A DNA stretch of 64,000 bases from Ignavibacteriota bacterium. GTDB taxonomy: Bacteria; Bacteroidota; Ignavibacteria; Ignavibacteriales; Melioribacteraceae. Both the position numbers and the translations under genes were made by a program. How positions within the stretch are numbered: the stretch's first letter is position 1; each line of letters begins with the position of its first letter. The stretch is taken from assembly GCA_013112585.1 (NCBI GenBank), contig JABFGH010000008.1:147714-211713 (forward strand), written 5' to 3'. The notes beneath the pieces are model-generated. The model was not told the origin of the DNA. It saw only the letters and a program-made list of their open reading frames with translations, and made no database searches. Positions 1 through 10,597 of the stretch are shown one piece after another.

Positions 1-323
1 TATATGATGAGCTTGAAGAAAAAGCAGTTTACCTTGAAAATGGTTTTAAGAAAAACTTGAAAGAGTTAGGTAAAAATTTTGCAATGACAAGAGTAGGTTC
101 AATGTCATGCATGTTTTTAACCGAGGAAGAAGTAACTGACTTTAACAGCGCCGTTAAATCTGATACAGAGCTTTATGGAAAATATTTTCATGAGATGCTG
201 AATCGCGGTGTTTACCTTGCCCCTGCACAATTTGAGGCTATGTTTATTTCAACTGCGCACAGTTATGAAGATTTAGATAAAACTATTACTGCTCACTTGG
301 AATCTTTGAAAGCGATACTCTAA
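1..323 (+). CDS. hemL: Glutamate-1-semialdehyde 2,1-aminomutase, C-terminal end (partial)
   Basis: Only the last ~107 codons are inside the window; the reading frame is open from base 3 and continues upstream, so the apparent TTG at 57 is not a start. The segment carries the GVYLAPAQFEA stretch followed by a STAHS-type motif, which is the characteristic C-terminal part of GSA aminotransferase, a PLP enzyme that makes 5-aminolevulinate for haem synthesis. A strong hairpin terminator follows seven bases after the stop. The PLP lysine lies upstream of the window and cannot be checked. Confidence 0.85.
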   Translation, partial: YDELEEKAVYLENGFKKNLKELGKNFAMTRVGSMSCMFLTEEEVTDFNSAVKSDTELYGKYFHEMLNRGVYLAPAQFEAMFISTAHSYEDLDKTITAHLESLKAIL

Positions 324-329
324 GTATGC

Positions 330-365
330 AAAAGCCCAACTTCTCAAAGAAGTTGGGCTTTTATT
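330..365. terminator. Bidirectional rho-independent terminator
   Basis: A perfect 15-bp stem (330-344 with 348-362) with a 3-base loop sits between two convergent genes. It has a T-run on the plus side and, read on the other strand, also ends in a T-run, so it can stop both hemL and the facing acyl-CoA synthetase gene. Confidence 0.9.
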
Positions 366-2279
366 TTATTGATCAAATCTACTTACAATAGTTTTATTTT
401 GATGATTACAAATATCTTTTGCTTCCGGCGTAAATAAATAATCCAGCCTGCTCCGATAATATTCCACAATTTTTCCGCGAACCATTTTTAAGGTGCTGTT
501 CATTAATTGGTTTTGCTCGGTAAAGCCTTCGCCTAATATTGCAACGGATGACGGAAGCCATCTTTCGGGAAACTGACCTTCGTAAATGCCGCCTGATTTA
601 TATTTATCAATTTCGGATTTAATTAAATTCAATATTTCAATCTGTCCCGCTTCATCCTTCACCGAAAGATTTTTCTCTTTCAGCCAACTCAGTAATTCTG
701 ACTTATTAGGATAAATTAATGCGACTGTAAACGGAGATTGATTATTATAAAGCATCACTTGATCAATGTAGGGCGAGTTTTCCGTCAAGGCTTCTTCAAT
801 TCCTTCAGGACTGTATTTCTCTCCATCGCTGCTTATCAGCAAACTTTTGAATCTTCCGAGTACATAAAGAAAACCATCTTCGTCGAGATAGCCCAAATCG
901 CCGGTGTAAAGCCAGCTGTCTTTTAATGCTTCTCTTGTTGCTTCGGGATTTTTCCAGTAGCCTGCCATTACATTTTCACCTTTTACAACTATCTCACCCT
1001 TTTCTCCGGTCGGTACTTCAATTCCGTCTTCATTAAGTATTTTTATTTCAAGATTTATAACCGGCATACCGGATGAGCCAAGCTTATGCTTAGCAGGAAC
1101 ATTTGCACTAATTACCGGTGCTGATTCTGATAAGCCATAACCTTGAAACATTGGGATTCCTATTGCATAGAAAAACTTTTGAAGTTCAATATCCAGCAGC
1201 GCACCTCCGCCGATGAAAAATTCCAATCGCCCGCCGAACCCTTCTCTAACTTTGCTGAATAATATTTTATCGTAAAAAGCCAGCAGTGGTTTTTTAATTT
1301 TTTGAATTCCTCGTACCTTAGTAAATCCATCAGCATTATATTCGTAAGCAGTTTGCAGAGCATTATTAAAAAATTTTTCTACCTTGCTTCCTTTTGCTTT
1401 AATTCCCTTCTCAATATTCTTTCTAAAATTTTTCGCTAAAGCAGGAACGCTCAGCAAAAATGTTGGTTTTATTTCCTTAATATTTTCGGGAATATTTTTC
1501 AAGGTTTCCAATGGAGTGGATCCAACTTTTATTGAAGCCATACTTGCGCCATTTTTCATCAGGGTATAAATACCGGCGGTGTGTGCAAAAGAATGGTCCC
1601 AAGGTAAAATTAAAAGCGATACATAATTTTCGGGAATTGGAAGCAGTGCTGTAGCTTGTTCTACGTTAGCAGTATAATTTCTGTGGGTTAAAATTATTCC
1701 TTTTGGATCGGCAGTGGTTCCTGATGTGTAGCAAATATTTGCGTAATCATCTTCCTTGATTGATTTCCACATATTATTAAAAGTAGAAAGATTACTCTCT
1801 AAATATTCCTTCCCTTTATCAATTACATCTCCTTTGTAAATTTCATCATCAGAAGAGTTATCAATTTCATCGAGTAGAATAATTTTTTCTAAATCGGGTA
1901 AGTCCCCTTTTATTTTTTCAATTTTTGCGTAGTGCCCTTTTGAAACAATAATAAATTTGCACCCCGAATGAGCGAGCCGAAATTTCAAATCATTCAGTTC
2001 ATCTACCTTTACAGAAATAGGAACATTAACACCGCCGGCATAAAGCACTCCGAGTTCCGCCATTACCCAATCATTTCTACCTTCAGAAATTAGTGCCGCC
2101 CGGTCTCCTTTTTGAAATCCGAGTGTGATTAATCCCCCAGAAAAATTATAAACAAGTTGCTGCATCTCTTTGTAGGAAAGGCTTTCATATTCAGTATTAG
2201 TCTTTTCCCGCATCAAGGGATTGTTTGGATACTTTTCAACACTTTCTTCAAATAGAAATGGTAAGGTTCGGTGAGTCAA
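366..2279 (-). CDS. AMP-dependent long-chain acyl-CoA synthetase
   Basis: A 637-residue member of the ANL superfamily, which activates fatty acids to acyl-AMP and then acyl-CoA. Visible signatures are the P-loop-like YTSGTTADPKG motif near residue 185, GYGLSESAP near 378, the YTGDLGYLDEDG adenylate-binding motif near 460 followed by the hinge LGRFKS. Length fits the FadD15/AAE15-type ligases. The start is TTG at 2279, chosen because a GGAGG Shine-Dalgarno lies seven bases upstream and the protein then begins with the expected short N-terminus. Transcribed alone. The physiological chain length cannot be told from sequence. Confidence 0.9.
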   Translation of the reverse strand: MTHRTLPFLFEESVEKYPNNPLMREKTNTEYESLSYKEMQQLVYNFSGGLITLGFQKGDRAALISEGRNDWVMAELGVLYAGGVNVPISVKVDELNDLKFRLAHSGCKFIIVSKGHYAKIEKIKGDLPDLEKIILLDEIDNSSDDEIYKGDVIDKGKEYLESNLSTFNNMWKSIKEDDYANICYTSGTTADPKGIILTHRNYTANVEQATALLPIPENYVSLLILPWDHSFAHTAGIYTLMKNGASMASIKVGSTPLETLKNIPENIKEIKPTFLLSVPALAKNFRKNIEKGIKAKGSKVEKFFNNALQTAYEYNADGFTKVRGIQKIKKPLLAFYDKILFSKVREGFGGRLEFFIGGGALLDIELQKFFYAIGIPMFQGYGLSESAPVISANVPAKHKLGSSGMPVINLEIKILNEDGIEVPTGEKGEIVVKGENVMAGYWKNPEATREALKDSWLYTGDLGYLDEDGFLYVLGRFKSLLISSDGEKYSPEGIEEALTENSPYIDQVMLYNNQSPFTVALIYPNKSELLSWLKEKNLSVKDEAGQIEILNLIKSEIDKYKSGGIYEGQFPERWLPSSVAILGEGFTEQNQLMNSTLKMVRGKIVEYYRSRLDYLFTPEAKDICNHQNKTIVSRFDQ

Positions 2280-2368
2280 TTTTTGTCCTCCGGTTTATAG
2301 CAGATAAATAACTCTTTTGGACTATCAAAATAAAATTAGTTGAAGGAAAATACAAGATGGCTAAAATA

Positions 2369-2400
2369 AAAAACCCAACCTTTAATTGGCTGGGTTAAAA
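2369..2400 (-). terminator. Rho-independent terminator of the 2423-3067 gene
   Basis: AACCCAACC / GGCTGGGTT form a 9-bp stem (one G-U pair) with a 7-base loop; on the minus strand it is followed by a T-rich run, just downstream of the stop of the outer-membrane protein gene. Confidence 0.75.
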
Positions 2401-2422
2401 ATGCTAAAATAATTTTTAAATA

Positions 2423-3067
2423 TTATCTAAAGAAAAATCTAAATCCCGCACGTACCATTATCCCGCTCATATCATATACCCTTTCAAAAGTTCTGGTGCT
2501 GCCGGAGGTTCTGTCATCTACTTCATAAGTCCAGCTTGGTTTTGAATCATGATAAGTAGCTTCAATCAGAAATTCCGATCGATGACCCAGCCTGTAAGCG
2601 TAGCCTGCGCCAAGCCGCCAGCTAAAATCAAATGCTCCCTGAAAATCATCATCGTTTGGATTCTCATAATTTCTATAAAATATCAGCAGCACCTCTGCAC
2701 CTACTGCACCATACAAATAAAAATTCATTTTGGGGGCTAAGGGAAATTTACCGGTTAGATTAAACATAATGGGAATACTGTGTAAATTTGTTTTTGCTCT
2801 TAGTTCGTTTAACTCACCTCCAATGCTTGGATCAAATTGATTGAATTCCGAAACTAAGCTCTGATCTGTGTAATTTTTGTTGAACCAATCGATACTCCAG
2901 CCGATAATTAAATTTCTATCAACTGCATGTCCTCCTTCGTAACCAATGATAAAACCTCCTTCGGCTGCCTTTGGATTGAAATACCCTAATTTTATTGCTC
3001 CCGAATGGTATTGAGCATAAGATGCAGTTGTAAGAAAAAGTAGAAAAAGAAATATTAGCCTTCTCAT
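2423..3067 (-). CDS. Outer-membrane beta-barrel family protein (hypothetical)
   Basis: 214 residues. The first ~18 residues are a typical signal peptide (MRR then a leucine/phenylalanine-rich core, cleavage likely after SYA). The rest alternates aromatic and polar residues in short strands (for example NFYLYGAVGAEVLL, RLGAGYAYRL, GIMVRAGFRFFFR) and ends in phenylalanine-arginine, as small 8-strand barrels do. A GGAG ribosome site precedes the ATG. Single-gene unit with its own terminator. No enzymatic motif is visible; the specific role is unknown. Confidence 0.65.
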   Translation of the reverse strand: MRRLIFLFLLFLTTASYAQYHSGAIKLGYFNPKAAEGGFIIGYEGGHAVDRNLIIGWSIDWFNKNYTDQSLVSEFNQFDPSIGGELNELRAKTNLHSIPIMFNLTGKFPLAPKMNFYLYGAVGAEVLLIFYRNYENPNDDDFQGAFDFSWRLGAGYAYRLGHRSEFLIEATYHDSKPSWTYEVDDRTSGSTRTFERVYDMSGIMVRAGFRFFFR

Positions 3068-3310
3068 TTTTACTCCAAATTTTTGATAATTAAAAGAGTT
3101 GCCATTCTAATGCCATAATATATATTGGAAAATATTCAAAAAAGCAGGTTAGTTATTTTTGAGTGTATCTTATTTAACACAATATTGTACTATTATTTTG
3201 AATTTTCAGTATGGTGTAATGCAATAATTTTTACATCTAAACTTTTGGTATTGAAGCAAAAAAATAATGGAATAACTTTAAAGTTAAGTTAAACTATAAC
3301 GGGATTAAAA

Positions 3311-3430
3311 ATGGAAGTTACAATATCAATACCTATGTTGGTTTTAATTATTTTCGGCAGCTCTTTTTTTACCTTGGTTATATTATCACTAATAAACGCC
3401 GGAAGAAATATCAATGAAGACAGAACTTAA
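3311..3430 (+). CDS. Possible small membrane protein, 39 residues
   Basis: A short frame in the 394-base gap between two minus-strand genes. It starts at ATG 3311 and codes for one hydrophobic helix of about 22 residues (IPMLVLIIFGSSFFTLVILS) followed by a charged tail NAGRNINEDRT. No convincing ribosome-binding site is seen, so it is only a candidate. The rest of the gap (3068-3310) is AT-rich and shows nothing I can name. Confidence 0.3.
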   Translation: MEVTISIPMLVLIIFGSSFFTLVILSLINAGRNINEDRT

Positions 3431-3461
3431 AAGTTAGCTGCGGGAAAATTCAATAAATAAT

Positions 3462-4856
3462 TTATTTAATTCTAATAATTATTGCGCGTCTGTTTTTTGC
3501 CCTGCCGGAAATTGTTAGGTTTGATTCAACCGGGTATTCAGCGCCCATATCAAAAAGTTCAAATCGTTTAGCATCAATACCACTGTTAACAAAATAATTC
3601 TTTATGAATTGTGCACGGGCTAAAGCAATATTTTTATCCAAACTTGTTGCTTCAAAACTATCACTATGTCCTGCAATTCTCCACTCGGAGTTAGGTTTTT
3701 CCAGCATCATAGCTTTTAGCTCTTCCAAAACATTTTGGTACGAAGGTTTTGAAAACTCAATATTATCCGTCTCGAAATAAACTATTCTAATAACATCATC
3801 AAATTCAACTGCAGCGGTTTTTTCGCACCCCACTGAGTCAACAATTGCATCTGGGCTTGAATTTGGACATTCATCAATGTAATCCGGAACGCCGTCATTA
3901 TCAGAATCAATTGGGCAGCCATATGCATCTACCACAGCATCAACTGGGGTATTCGGGCATTCATCTAAATAATCGGGCACACCATCATTATCGGAATCTA
4001 ATAAACACCCAGATTCATCAACAGCAACATTGGGCGGAGTATTGGGGCATAAGTCTAAATAATCAGGTACGCCGTCAGAGTCAGTATCTAAAGGGCATCC
4101 GAGGGAATCAACTGCTAGAAACTTTGGCGTGTTGGGGCATTTGTCTTTTATATCAGGCACACCGTCACCATCCGAATCGGGAAGAGGGATAGGTTCAGTT
4201 ACACCTTCAAAATTATTTTCATCAGTTAAGGTGCGGTTATCATTACCATTACTTAGTAGATTAAACCCGTACGAAATTCCAAAATAAGCAGCATAAGATA
4301 TATTATTCTGCTCACCGGGAATCAGTAAATCAAAATTAACATTTTTACCATAGTTTAAGGAACTAACTAAGTTTATCGCCATCCCATCAACTGGAATAAG
4401 CTTTACTCCCAACTCAGTTGTTAAATTAACGGGGTTTAGAATGTAACTACCTTTTTTATCGTTTATCAAAAATGAATTAAAACCTGCCATAATATAAGGC
4501 GCAAACGCTTTAGTAAAAGAAACGGAATACATTACTCCAGCACCCAGAAAAAATTGATCCGATTCATAATCAACATTTATCGGATCTTCGAAAGTATGCC
4601 TTAGATTACCGCCACCGAAAAATTGTTTTATACCAAGTGTATGCTTACCCCATTTAGCAAAGTGGTATTCAAAAGCACCGCGCACGCTTAAATTGAATGC
4701 TGTTTCCGGCGCATCAATTATTCCCCATGAAACACCCGGCTCTATCCCGACAAATAATCTTCCGAATAAAAGATTTTTGGAATCGCTATCAGCCGTCTGT
4801 GATAAACCGGTTAGAATCGGAAATAATGTAATTATTAAAAACAGTTTTTTAAGCAT
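3462..4856 (-). CDS. OmpA-family outer-membrane protein with calcium-binding TSP3 repeats
   Basis: 464 residues in three parts: a signal peptide (cleavage near GLSQT) and ~190-residue beta-barrel; four thrombospondin type-3 repeats of about 30 residues near 225-345, each with D-x-D-x-DGVPDxxDxCPN and a paired cysteine; and a C-terminal OmpA/MotB peptidoglycan-binding domain (from IRIVYFETDNIEFS, with the SGRAKNRRAIIIRIK end). The family links the outer membrane to the cell wall; TSP3 linkers bind calcium and act as stiff spacers. No Shine-Dalgarno is visible before the ATG. Gene stands alone between two plus-strand units. Confidence 0.88.
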   Translation of the reverse strand: MLKKLFLIITLFPILTGLSQTADSDSKNLLFGRLFVGIEPGVSWGIIDAPETAFNLSVRGAFEYHFAKWGKHTLGIKQFFGGGNLRHTFEDPINVDYESDQFFLGAGVMYSVSFTKAFAPYIMAGFNSFLINDKKGSYILNPVNLTTELGVKLIPVDGMAINLVSSLNYGKNVNFDLLIPGEQNNISYAAYFGISYGFNLLSNGNDNRTLTDENNFEGVTEPIPLPDSDGDGVPDIKDKCPNTPKFLAVDSLGCPLDTDSDGVPDYLDLCPNTPPNVAVDESGCLLDSDNDGVPDYLDECPNTPVDAVVDAYGCPIDSDNDGVPDYIDECPNSSPDAIVDSVGCEKTAAVEFDDVIRIVYFETDNIEFSKPSYQNVLEELKAMMLEKPNSEWRIAGHSDSFEATSLDKNIALARAQFIKNYFVNSGIDAKRFELFDMGAEYPVESNLTISGRAKNRRAIIIRIK

Positions 4857-5119
4857 ATTTAACTATTTACAATTTGACTTTTACAAAAGACAAATCTGAT
4901 TTCTTTTTAATATTAATTGATAGTGCTGTTAAATCAAATTTAATTATAAAATCCTTAACTCGCTATTATTTTATGAATAGGATATTCCGACTAAATACCT
5001 TATCTCCTATTATATTTGTTACCCGAACTACTATCTCCGGGAAGATATTATGTGTAAAAATTAGTAATTTAGTAATCTTAAATTTTTAATAAAAGTCGTA
5101 AATATTAGGAGTAAATTTT

Positions 5120-7291
5120 ATGGCAGAAAAGCAGCATAATATTGAAGCTAAGTTAGATGATAAGCTGAATATAAGAGAAGATTTCAATCCCCCCACTTAT
5201 GAAGAATGGAAAGCTGTCGTTGAGAAGGACTTAAAGGGTGCTTCATTTGAAAAAAAATTAATAACTAAAACCTATGAGAATATTGAGTTAAAGCCGATAT
5301 ATACAAAATCGGATACTGAAAATTTACCCCACATAAATACTTTGCCCGGCGAGGGAAATTTAGTTAGAGGTAATAATTCTTCCGGCTACTTAAAAAACTC
5401 TTGGAATATTTCGCAAGAAATTCCAATCGGCGATGCCGAAGAGTTTAACGAGGCATTAAAAAATGATCTCGCTCGAGGGCAGGATTCAATAAGTATTATT
5501 CTCGATATGCCTACAATGTTAGGTCAAGACTCTGATTACGCCGAAAGCGGAATTGTTGGAAATGGCGGTTTAGCCATCTCGGCACTCAAAAGTATATCCC
5601 GCGCTTTGGAGGGTATTGATTTTGAGAATTACCCTTTAAATATTAGTGCAGGATTTTCATCATTACCCATGATAATGCTGTTAAAGGCTTACATGGAGAA
5701 ACAAGGCAGACAACTTAGTTCTATTGAAGGAAGTATTGATGCAGACCCAATAGGGTTTTACGCAAAATATGGAAAACTTCCCGTAACCCTAAAACAAGCA
5801 ATATCTGAAATGACGGCAGCTTCTAAATGGGCTGTTAAGAACAAAGCTGAAATTAAAACTATTGGCATTAACGGCGAGTATTATCATAACGCCGGTGCTA
5901 GCTCTGTGCAGGAGTTAGCAATAGTTTTAGCAACAGCGTCGCACTATTTTGAAGAGCTTCTGAAAGCTGGGCTTACTGCCGATCAAATTGCCGGATCAAT
6001 AAAATTAATATTTGGTGTTGGTCCAAATTACTTTATGGAAGTATCAAAATTTAGAGCAGCAAGAATTCTTTGGAGTAATTTTACAAAAGCCTACGGAGCC
6101 GGTGCTGATTCTGCCAAGGTTTTTATACATGGAAGAACTTCAAAATTTAATCAAAGCATTTATGATCCTTATGTAAATATGCTGAGAACTACAACTGAAG
6201 CATTCTCTGCAATTGTCGGCGGTGTCAATTCACTCCACAGCAATTTCTTCGATGAATCGATAAGAGTGCCTGATACATTTTCGAGAAGAATTGCCCGCAA
6301 CACACAAATAGTTCTTAAAGAGGAATCGCACCTAAATCAACTGATTGACCCGGCAGGCGGCTCTTTTTACGTTGAAAAACTTACAGACGATTTGGCAAAA
6401 GCTGCTTGGAAGCAATTTCAGGAAATTGAAGCAAATGGCGGAATAGTAAAGTGCTTAGAGAATGGTTACATCAAAGATATGATTGATGAGGTAAATAACT
6501 TGAGAATTAAAGATTTAAAGAAACGTAAATCAGTCATAGTCGGCACCAATATGTATTCCAACACTAAAGAGGAAAAGCTTAAAACACGGGATCAGAGTTT
6601 TGATAAATTGTACGAAAAAAGAAAAGAGTACCTGCAAAAGTTTAGAGTGGCAGGTGAATCCGAAAAACATGTTTCGATACTGGATAAACTAAATAAGTTG
6701 ATGGACTTAAACTCCGAAGACCTAATAGAGACGGGTTCAAAAGCCTTTATTGAAGGAGCAACACTTGGGGAGATTTCAAAATCTTTACGAGCCGGTGTTG
6801 AACCGTCCAAAGATATTGAGGCTGTAAAAACTTTTAGACTTGCAGAAATTTTTGAAGAGCTAAGAGATGCTTCATTAAAATATAAAAAGGAACATGGCAA
6901 TGCCCCGCAGATATTTTTAGTAAATATGGGTCCCGTTAAGCAGCATAAAGCTCGTGCCGATTTCTCTACCGGTTTATTTGAGGTAGGAGGATTTGAAGTA
7001 ATAAGTCCTAAGGGATTTTCATCAAATGAAGAAGCAATTGATGGTGCGATAAATTCCGGTTCAAAAATATTTGTTGTTTGTTCTACCGATGATACTTATC
7101 CCGAAATAGTTCCGGTTGTTGCAAAAGGAATAAAGGAAAAACATGCAGATGCATTAATAATATTAGCCGGTTATCCAAAAGATCAAATTGAGGAACATAA
7201 AAAATCCGGAGTAGATGAATTTATTTATTTGGGCTGCGATGTTTATAACATCCTCTCAAAATCTCTGAAAAAAATTGGAGCGATGGCATGA
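5120..7291 (+). CDS. mutA: Methylmalonyl-CoA mutase small (non-catalytic) subunit
   Basis: 723 residues; the TIM-barrel part aligns with the large subunit encoded next, and the C-terminal ~130 residues have the B12-binding fold. The cobalamin histidine motif DxHxxG is absent: the equivalent place reads [12 protein letters not shown], as expected for the small subunit that does not bind B12. Together with MutB it isomerises (R)-methylmalonyl-CoA and succinyl-CoA. Start ATG has an AGGAG site about eight bases upstream. It overlaps mutB by four bases (ATGA), implying translational coupling. A TATATTTG sequence at 5011-5018 could be the -7 element. Confidence 0.93.
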   Translation: MAEKQHNIEAKLDDKLNIREDFNPPTYEEWKAVVEKDLKGASFEKKLITKTYENIELKPIYTKSDTENLPHINTLPGEGNLVRGNNSSGYLKNSWNISQEIPIGDAEEFNEALKNDLARGQDSISIILDMPTMLGQDSDYAESGIVGNGGLAISALKSISRALEGIDFENYPLNISAGFSSLPMIMLLKAYMEKQGRQLSSIEGSIDADPIGFYAKYGKLPVTLKQAISEMTAASKWAVKNKAEIKTIGINGEYYHNAGASSVQELAIVLATASHYFEELLKAGLTADQIAGSIKLIFGVGPNYFMEVSKFRAARILWSNFTKAYGAGADSAKVFIHGRTSKFNQSIYDPYVNMLRTTTEAFSAIVGGVNSLHSNFFDESIRVPDTFSRRIARNTQIVLKEESHLNQLIDPAGGSFYVEKLTDDLAKAAWKQFQEIEANGGIVKCLENGYIKDMIDEVNNLRIKDLKKRKSVIVGTNMYSNTKEEKLKTRDQSFDKLYEKRKEYLQKFRVAGESEKHVSILDKLNKLMDLNSEDLIETGSKAFIEGATLGEISKSLRAGVEPSKDIEAVKTFRLAEIFEELRDASLKYKKEHGNAPQIFLVNMGPVKQHKARADFSTGLFEVGGFEVISPKGFSSNEEAIDGAINSGSKIFVVCSTDDTYPEIVPVVAKGIKEKHADALIILAGYPKDQIEEHKKSGVDEFIYLGCDVYNILSKSLKKIGAMA

Positions 7292-9468
7292 GTAAAATAG
7301 ACTTCACTAAAATAGATTTGAAATTAGATACTGAAAAAAAATCAATTAAAGATTGGCAGGAAAAAGTTGAAAAAGAGACAGGCAAAAATCTGGATGAATT
7401 ACTCTGGCAGACAATGGAGCAGATTGATGTTAAGCCTTTATACACAAAAGAAGATTTAGAAAAATGCGATCATGTTGATTACATGTCGGGTATTCCTCCA
7501 TTTCTGAGAGGACCATACAGTACAATGTATGTTGCCCGTCCTTGGACGGTGAGACAGTATGCCGGTTTTTCTACTGCCGAAGAAAGCAATGCGTTCTATC
7601 GGAGGAATTTAGCTGCCGGTCAGCGCGGTTTATCTGTTGCATTCGATTTAGCAACTCACCGCGGATATGATTCGGATCATTACAGAGTTGTTGGCGATGT
7701 TGGTAAAGCCGGTGTGGCTATTGACTCAATTGAGGATATGAAAATTTTGTTCGATCAAATTCCGCTGGATAAAATGTCGGTATCGATGACAATGAATGGC
7801 GCAGTATTACCAATACTTGCCTTTTACATTGTTGCCGCAGAAGAACAGGGAGTTAAGCATGAGGAGTTAACAGGTACAATTCAAAATGATATTTTGAAAG
7901 AGTACATGGTGCGTAACACATATATTTATCCGCCGGAACAATCGATGAAAATTATTGCGGACATATTTGAGTTTACCTCGCAGAATATGCCAAAGTTCAA
8001 TAGTATTAGTATCTCCGGCTATCACATGCAGGAAGCAGGTGCAACCGCTGATTTAGAAATGGCATACACACTGGCAGATGGTTTAGAGTATGTGAGAACC
8101 GGAATTAAATCAGGTTTAACAATTGATCAGTTTGCTCCCCGTTTATCTTTCTTCTGGGCGCAGGGTATGAACTATTTTATGGAAATTGCTAAGATGCGCG
8201 CAGCAAGAATAATTTGGGCAAAACTAATCAAGCAGTTTAATCCGCAAAACCCAAAATCAATGTCTCTGCGTACTCACTCACAAACATCGGGATGGAGTTT
8301 AGCCGAACAAGATCCGTTTAATAATGTTGTAAGAACATGTATGGAAGCAATGGCTGCTGCATTGGGTCATACTCAATCACTGCATACAAATTCATTGGAT
8401 GAAGCAATTGCACTGCCGACAGACTTCTCCGCACGCATTGCAAGAAACACGCAGCTTTATCTACGGGATGAAACATACATCACAAAAGTAATTGATCCTT
8501 GGGCAGGCTCATACTATGTCGAATCACTTACAAAGTCATTAATTGAAAAAGGTTGGGAACATATTCTTGAAATAGAATCATACGGCGGAATGACAAAAGC
8601 AATTGAAGCCGGGATCCCTAAAATGAGAATAGAAGAGGCATCCGCAAGACGACAAGCACGAATCGATTCCGGACAAGAAACCATTGTTGGTGTTAATAAA
8701 TACCGCCTGGATAAGGAAGACCCGATTGAGATTTTAGAAGTAGATAATACAGCAGTTAGAATATCTCAATTAAAAAGATTACAGCAGGTTAAAGCGGATA
8801 GAAATAATGAAGAAGTGGAAGCATGCTTGAACGATATTACAAAGTGCGCTGATACGAAAGAAGGAAATCTCTTAAAGCTATCGGTTAAAGCCGCAAGAGC
8901 AAGAGCAACGCTCGGTGAGATTTCAGATGCAATTGAAAAAGTTAGCGGGAGGTACAAAGCAGTGACAAGAACGATATCAGGCGTTTACAGCAGCGAGTAC
9001 GGTTCATCCGAAGATGACATGGTTAAAAAAGCTAGAGAAATGACAGATGAATTTGCCGAAAGTGAAGGACGCCGACCAAGAATTATGGTTGCTAAAATGG
9101 GACAAGATGGACATGACCGCGGAGCTAAAGTTGTTGCAACCGCTTATGCCGATATGGGTTTTGATGTTGATGTCGGTCCCCTTTTCCAAACACCTGAAGA
9201 AACAGCAAAGCAGGCAGTTGAAAATGATGTGCATGTTGTGGGAATGAGTTCTTTAGCTGCTGGTCATAAAACGCTGCTGCCTCAACTAATAGAAGAATTG
9301 AAAAAACTTAAGCGGGAAGATATCATTGTAATAGTCGGCGGTGTTATTCCTTCTCAAGATTATGATTTTCTATATGAGCATGGTGCCGCAGCTATTTTTG
9401 GTCCCGGCACAAAAATTCCCGCTGCCGGAATAAAAATTATGGAAGAGATAAATAGTAGGTTTAGGTAA
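7288..9468 (+). CDS. mutB: Methylmalonyl-CoA mutase large (catalytic) subunit
   Basis: 726 residues. The N-terminal barrel contains [14 protein letters not shown] and [13 protein letters not shown], the substrate-tunnel region of MCM. The C-terminal cobalamin domain has the intact DGHDRG motif (D607, H609, G612), where His609 is the lower axial ligand of adenosylcobalamin. It is coupled to mutA by a 4-base overlap. The MeaB chaperone gene is about 2.4 kb downstream on the same strand and the epimerase and decarboxylase operon about 12 kb away, so the methylmalonyl pathway is complete here. Confidence 0.96.
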   Translation: MSKIDFTKIDLKLDTEKKSIKDWQEKVEKETGKNLDELLWQTMEQIDVKPLYTKEDLEKCDHVDYMSGIPPFLRGPYSTMYVARPWTVRQYAGFSTAEESNAFYRRNLAAGQRGLSVAFDLATHRGYDSDHYRVVGDVGKAGVAIDSIEDMKILFDQIPLDKMSVSMTMNGAVLPILAFYIVAAEEQGVKHEELTGTIQNDILKEYMVRNTYIYPPEQSMKIIADIFEFTSQNMPKFNSISISGYHMQEAGATADLEMAYTLADGLEYVRTGIKSGLTIDQFAPRLSFFWAQGMNYFMEIAKMRAARIIWAKLIKQFNPQNPKSMSLRTHSQTSGWSLAEQDPFNNVVRTCMEAMAAALGHTQSLHTNSLDEAIALPTDFSARIARNTQLYLRDETYITKVIDPWAGSYYVESLTKSLIEKGWEHILEIESYGGMTKAIEAGIPKMRIEEASARRQARIDSGQETIVGVNKYRLDKEDPIEILEVDNTAVRISQLKRLQQVKADRNNEEVEACLNDITKCADTKEGNLLKLSVKAARARATLGEISDAIEKVSGRYKAVTRTISGVYSSEYGSSEDDMVKKAREMTDEFAESEGRRPRIMVAKMGQDGHDRGAKVVATAYADMGFDVDVGPLFQTPEETAKQAVENDVHVVGMSSLAAGHKTLLPQLIEELKKLKREDIIVIVGGVIPSQDYDFLYEHGAAAIFGPGTKIPAAGIKIMEEINSRFR

Positions 9469-9475
9469 AAAAAAT

Positions 9476-9493
9476 GGGGCAGACTTCTGCCCC
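9476..9493. other. GC-rich hairpin directly after mutB
   Basis: GGGGCAG-ACTT-CTGCCCC, a perfect 7-bp stem seven bases after the mutB stop. It is preceded by an A-run but not followed by a T-run, so it looks more like a 3'-end mRNA stabiliser or a minus-strand terminator than a classical mutB terminator. Confidence 0.5.
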
Positions 9494-9564
9494 GATATCA
9501 TGAGAAACCAATAGTTTCCTTTAAGTAGGCATTATCAAAAAGGCTTTAGTATATAGTTTTTTAA

Positions 9565-9798
9565 TCGATAATTATTTTTTCTAATAATTTTGCGAACACT
9601 GTAACAGATGAAGAAAAAAAGTTTACATGGGATATTCAAAAAGCCGGCTATGACCATTCACATTATGACAAAATGGGAATAATAAATTATAAAGAATTTT
9701 CTGAAGATTTTGAAAAATTTTTCAATTGTGAAGTTGATTTACCTGAAATTGAAATACAAAAATTAGACCTTTTCGCTGAAATGGAAGTACAATATTAA
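9565..9798 (+). pseudogene. Start-less reading frame, probable gene remnant
   Basis: A frame of 77 codons is open from 9565 to the TAA at 9796-9798 and has protein-like composition (for example KFTWDIQKAGYDHSHYDK, CEVDLPEIEIQKLDLFAE), but it has no ATG, GTG or TTG with a ribosome site near its beginning; the first in-frame ATG at 9673 would give 41 residues. It lies just before a toxin-antitoxin pair, so it may be the tail of a gene truncated when that module arrived. I do not recognise the family. Confidence 0.35.
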
Positions 9799-9958
9799 TA
9801 ATATACAAAAAGGCATAATAGCAAAGTTGTTTTGAAGATAAATGAACCATTAACCTGCACCACATAATTACAAAGCCATTTGATTAGCAAATAATCTTGA
9901 GATTGCCCTAATTTAGACTTATATTTAATCCAGAATAAAGACATAATAAGGATCAGAA

Positions 9959-10249
9959 ATGAGAGACATTTCAGTTTTAAATGATATAATTCCAGTGGGT
10001 CAATTCAAGTCCGGTTTAGCAAAGTACCTTAAGGAAATCCAAAGCAAACGTAACTCTTTAATTATCACGCAAAATGGAAAACCTGCAGGAGTATTAATTT
10101 CACCGGCAGAATTTGATGATTTGAGGCAAACAAAATTCTTCATCGATTCAATTTCACGCGGCTTAACTGATTCCGGGAAAGGGAATGTATTAACTACTGA
10201 AGAGCTTAAAAGTGAATTAAAGAAAAAAAGAGCCGCAAAAGTAGGATGA
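9959..10249 (+). CDS. Phd/YefM-family antitoxin
   Basis: 96 residues with the family pattern: an N-terminal beta-alpha DNA-binding part in which VGQFKSGLAKYLKEIQ and LIITQNGKPAGVLISPAEFDDL are the recognisable conserved blocks, then a basic, likely disordered C-terminal tail that would wrap the toxin. An AAGGA site precedes the ATG. Its stop overlaps the toxin start by four bases. Antitoxins of this type normally repress their own promoter; the region upstream is AT-rich, but I could not define a clear operator. Confidence 0.88.
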   Translation: MRDISVLNDIIPVGQFKSGLAKYLKEIQSKRNSLIITQNGKPAGVLISPAEFDDLRQTKFFIDSISRGLTDSGKGNVLTTEELKSELKKKRAAKVG

Positions 10250-10551
10250 AATTATTATGGAGTGAAGAGGCTTTACTTAGATTACAAGAAATTGAAGAAT
10301 ATATTTCAAGAGATAATCCTACTGTTGCGATTAAATTTGTTAACAAGTTAATATCCGTTGCTGAAACAATAATTGAAAATCCGAAAATCGGCAGAGTTGT
10401 GCCTGAGCTATCTCTTGAAAACATCCGTGAATTATTGCATAAGAATTATAGGATTGTTTACTTAGTTAAGAAAAACTCGATTGACATTCTTACGGTATTC
10501 GAAGGACATCAATTATTAAAAAAAGAAGAAATAATTAAAAGTGAAAAATGA
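10246..10551 (+). CDS. ParE/RelE-family toxin
   Basis: 101 residues. It starts MKLLWSEEALLRLQEIEEYI, shows NPTVAIKFVNKLI and GRVVPELSLENIRELLHKNYRIVYLV, then IDILTVFEGHQLL. This is the ParE subgroup pattern (DNA gyrase poison) more than RelE (ribosome-dependent RNase), since the basic catalytic residues typical of RelE are not evident. Translationally coupled to the antitoxin. The pair sits between mutB and the rest of the mutase cluster. Confidence 0.85.
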   Translation: MKLLWSEEALLRLQEIEEYISRDNPTVAIKFVNKLISVAETIIENPKIGRVVPELSLENIRELLHKNYRIVYLVKKNSIDILTVFEGHQLLKKEEIIKSEK

Positions 10552-10597
10552 AAATTACAGTAATTACTATTTTTGAATATTTCCAAAGAAAATTACC

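Noticed and set aside
3845..4192. 115-codon frame on the plus strand opposite the TSP3 repeats
   Set aside because: It is a shadow of the repeated Asp/Pro codons of the OmpA-family gene, with no ribosome site and an implausible His/Gln-rich product.
4874..5089. 71-codon plus-strand frame before mutA
   Set aside because: It lies in AT-rich spacer, shows no ribosome site and a low-complexity product.
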